Part shown: positions 62,778 through 64,000 of the stretch, piece by piece | Layout: the number at the start of each line of letters is the position of its first letter | Numbering within the stretch: the stretch's first letter is position 1 | Assembly (NCBI GenBank): GCA_025355995.1 | Contig: JANXYQ010000065.1 | Location: forward strand, 1-64,000 | DNA: 64,000 nucleotides | From: Spirochaetaceae bacterium | GTDB taxonomy: Bacteria > Spirochaetota > Spirochaetia > Treponematales > Rectinemataceae | Direction of reading: 5' to 3' | Program-made: the position numbers and the translations under genes | The notes under the pieces: generated by a model | Told to the model about the DNA's origin: nothing | Seen by the model: the letters and a program-made list of their open reading frames with translations, nothing else | Database searches by the model: none

Positions 62778-64000
62778 GTGTACAGAAGCACGAGGTCCGA
62801 TAGCGCGGCCGTCTCTCCCGAGCGCGCCCTTCTCGATGGCTTGGCTCCCGACGGAGGCTTATACGTCCCGGTATCCCTTCCGCGCCTCGAGCCGGCCGCG
62901 CTCGGCAACGAGCCGCTATCATACGCGGAGCTCTCCTTCCTCGTACTCCGGCCCTTTTTCCCGACCTTCGGGGAAGAGGGCTTCAAGGCCGCGTTAGCCG
63001 CGCAAGCGGAGCGATTCGTCGGGAGAGCCCCCGCTCCCGTCGTCTTCACGGAGGGGCTCGCCTTCGCCGAGCTTTACCGCGGCCCGACTCTCGCTTTCAA
63101 GGACCTCGCCCTTACCCTCATGGGTCCTCTACTGGGGCTCGCGAAGGAGAGGCTCGGGATAGACGACGAGATCGTCATCCTTGTCGCGACCTCCGGCGAT
63201 ACGGGGAAAGCGGCTCTCGAAGGCCTAGCCCGTCCAGGGTGGCCGGCCAAGGGAATACGGGTCGTCGTCTTCTACCCCTCGGAGGGCGTGAGCGCGGTAC
63301 AGAAGCTGCAGATGACGAGCCACGACGCGCCCGGCGCTACGGTCATCGGGATCAGGGGCAACTTCGACGACGCCCAGCGGGGCGTGAAGGCGATTTTCTC
63401 GAGCTCCGCGGCGGCGTCTTTCGCGGCGAAGCGCGGAATGCGCCTATCTTCCGCCAACTCGATAAACATCGCGCGGCTGCTGCCCCAGATCGTCTACTAC
63501 GTCTCGTCCTGGCGCGCGATGCGCGACGCCGGCGCGCTCGGGCACGATGGGATAATGGACGTCGCGGTGCCGACCGGGAATTTCGGCAATATCCTAGCGG
63601 CCTGGTATGCGAAAAGCATGGGCTTGCCCATAGGAAGACTTATATGCGCGTCGAACCGCAATCGCGTCCTATCCGATTTTTTCGGCGAGGGACGCTACGA
63701 TAGGAATAGGCCTTTCTATAAAACCGAGAGTCCCTCCATGGATATTTTAGTATCGAGCAACCTCGAGCGCCTGGTGTTCGCCGCGACGGCTGAGGACCCA
63801 GCCCGGACGGCCGCGCTCATGGGAGAGCTCGCGGAAATGGGAAGTTATGCGCTCTCCGAAACGGAGGCAGAGGCTCTCTCGGCTTTCCGGGCCGGTTGGG
63901 CGGACGAGGCCGCATCCGGAGCGGCCGCCAAGCGGCTCTTCGAGGGCTCGGGATACCTGGTCGATCCCCATACGGCCGTGGCTGTCGCGGTCCTCGAGCG
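62778..64000 (+). CDS. thrC: Threonine synthase (3' end outside window)
   Basis: About 407 residues are visible and the frame is still open at the window edge. The start is GTG 62778, with GGAGG 5 nt upstream. Motifs: LLDGLAPDGGLYVPVSLPRL, the PLP Lys in YRGPTLAFKDLALTLMG, the phosphate loop LVATSGDTGKAALEGL, and VAVPTGNFGNILAAWYAKSMG. It makes threonine from O-phosphohomoserine. Family length is about 450-480, so perhaps 50-70 residues are missing. Confidence 0.95.
   Translation, partial: MYRSTRSDSAAVSPERALLDGLAPDGGLYVPVSLPRLEPAALGNEPLSYAELSFLVLRPFFPTFGEEGFKAALAAQAERFVGRAPAPVVFTEGLAFAELYRGPTLAFKDLALTLMGPLLGLAKERLGIDDEIVILVATSGDTGKAALEGLARPGWPAKGIRVVVFYPSEGVSAVQKLQMTSHDAPGATVIGIRGNFDDAQRGVKAIFSSSAAASFAAKRGMRLSSANSINIARLLPQIVYYVSSWRAMRDAGALGHDGIMDVAVPTGNFGNILAAWYAKSMGLPIGRLICASNRNRVLSDFFGEGRYDRNRPFYKTESPSMDILVSSNLERLVFAATAEDPARTAALMGELAEMGSYALSETEAEALSAFRAGWADEAASGAAAKRLFEGSGYLVDPHTAVAVAVLE

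Overview
This 64 kb window is the replication-origin region of a GC-rich bacterial chromosome, most likely a spirochaete. The evidence is a DUF5312-type protein (a family I know only from spirochaetes), a CheR-CheB pair, a long-form PRPP synthetase, a TlyC-type CNNM/CBS protein and the gene order gyrA-gyrB / dnaA-oriC-dnaN-recF-DUF721-rpmH-rnpA-yidD-yidC-jag. The species cannot be named from sequence alone; a free-living or gut-associated relative of Treponema would fit. The lipoprotein, the secreted NlpC/P60 protein and the B12-uptake binding protein fit a diderm envelope.

Layout. 1-2885: the integrase end of an AT-rich integrated element with small cargo genes, a tyrosine recombinase and a cluster of inverted repeats at its chromosomal boundary. 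2886-13538: chromosomal genes, including a UPF0158-GNAT fusion, thyX, DUF2804 with a hydroxyacid dehydrogenase, a cobalamin-riboswitch-controlled btuFCD transporter, Uma2 with an endonuclease III-like glycosylase, and a lipoprotein. 13590-18053: an SRPBCC protein, eno, a frameshifted gene, parB-parA and a NifU-like protein. 18050-22566: a small acidic ORF, cheB-cheR, a bifunctional nuclease and DUF5312. 22563-28856: a purine operon prs-HAD-purF-purM-purN-purD on the minus strand. 29032-38020: acyl-CoA synthetase, glycerol kinase, an NlpC/P60 protein with a barrel-like C-terminus, and ahcY-metK for the SAM cycle. 38080-48567: a frameshifted radical SAM gene, two parS sites, gyrA, gyrB, dnaA, oriC, dnaN, recF and DUF721. 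48568-52015: the ribosomal protein L34/RNase P/membrane-insertase operon. 52029-64000: a YcaQ-like glycosylase, transport and signalling genes, an Ile2-type tRNA, pdxST, TlyC-like, TetR/tag, nitroreductase, ferritin and the start of thrC.

Replication logic. DnaA boxes beside an AT-rich tract lie between dnaA and dnaN (about 45.65-45.83 kb). The gyr genes read away to the left and the dnaN-to-jag genes read away to the right. The two parS sites are about 6.4 kb left of oriC, one at the centre of a 36-bp perfect palindrome between two convergent genes. Their ParB is encoded about 22 kb further left.

Expression logic. Several genes have a good -10 hexamer ending only 5-8 nt before the start codon, and most have no Shine-Dalgarno sequence, which predicts leaderless mRNAs (purF, glpK, the Uma2 gene, DUF5312, a hydroxyacid dehydrogenase, tag, tetR, and possibly the YcaQ-like and NlpC genes). 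Three promoters also place the TTGA of their -35 box on the stop codon of the gene upstream. I found no CRISPR array, no rRNA and no clearly novel defence system. The strongest leads are the parS palindrome, the leaderless promoters, Leu at the GyrA quinolone position, an apparent AUC start for rnpA, and two one-base frameshifts.
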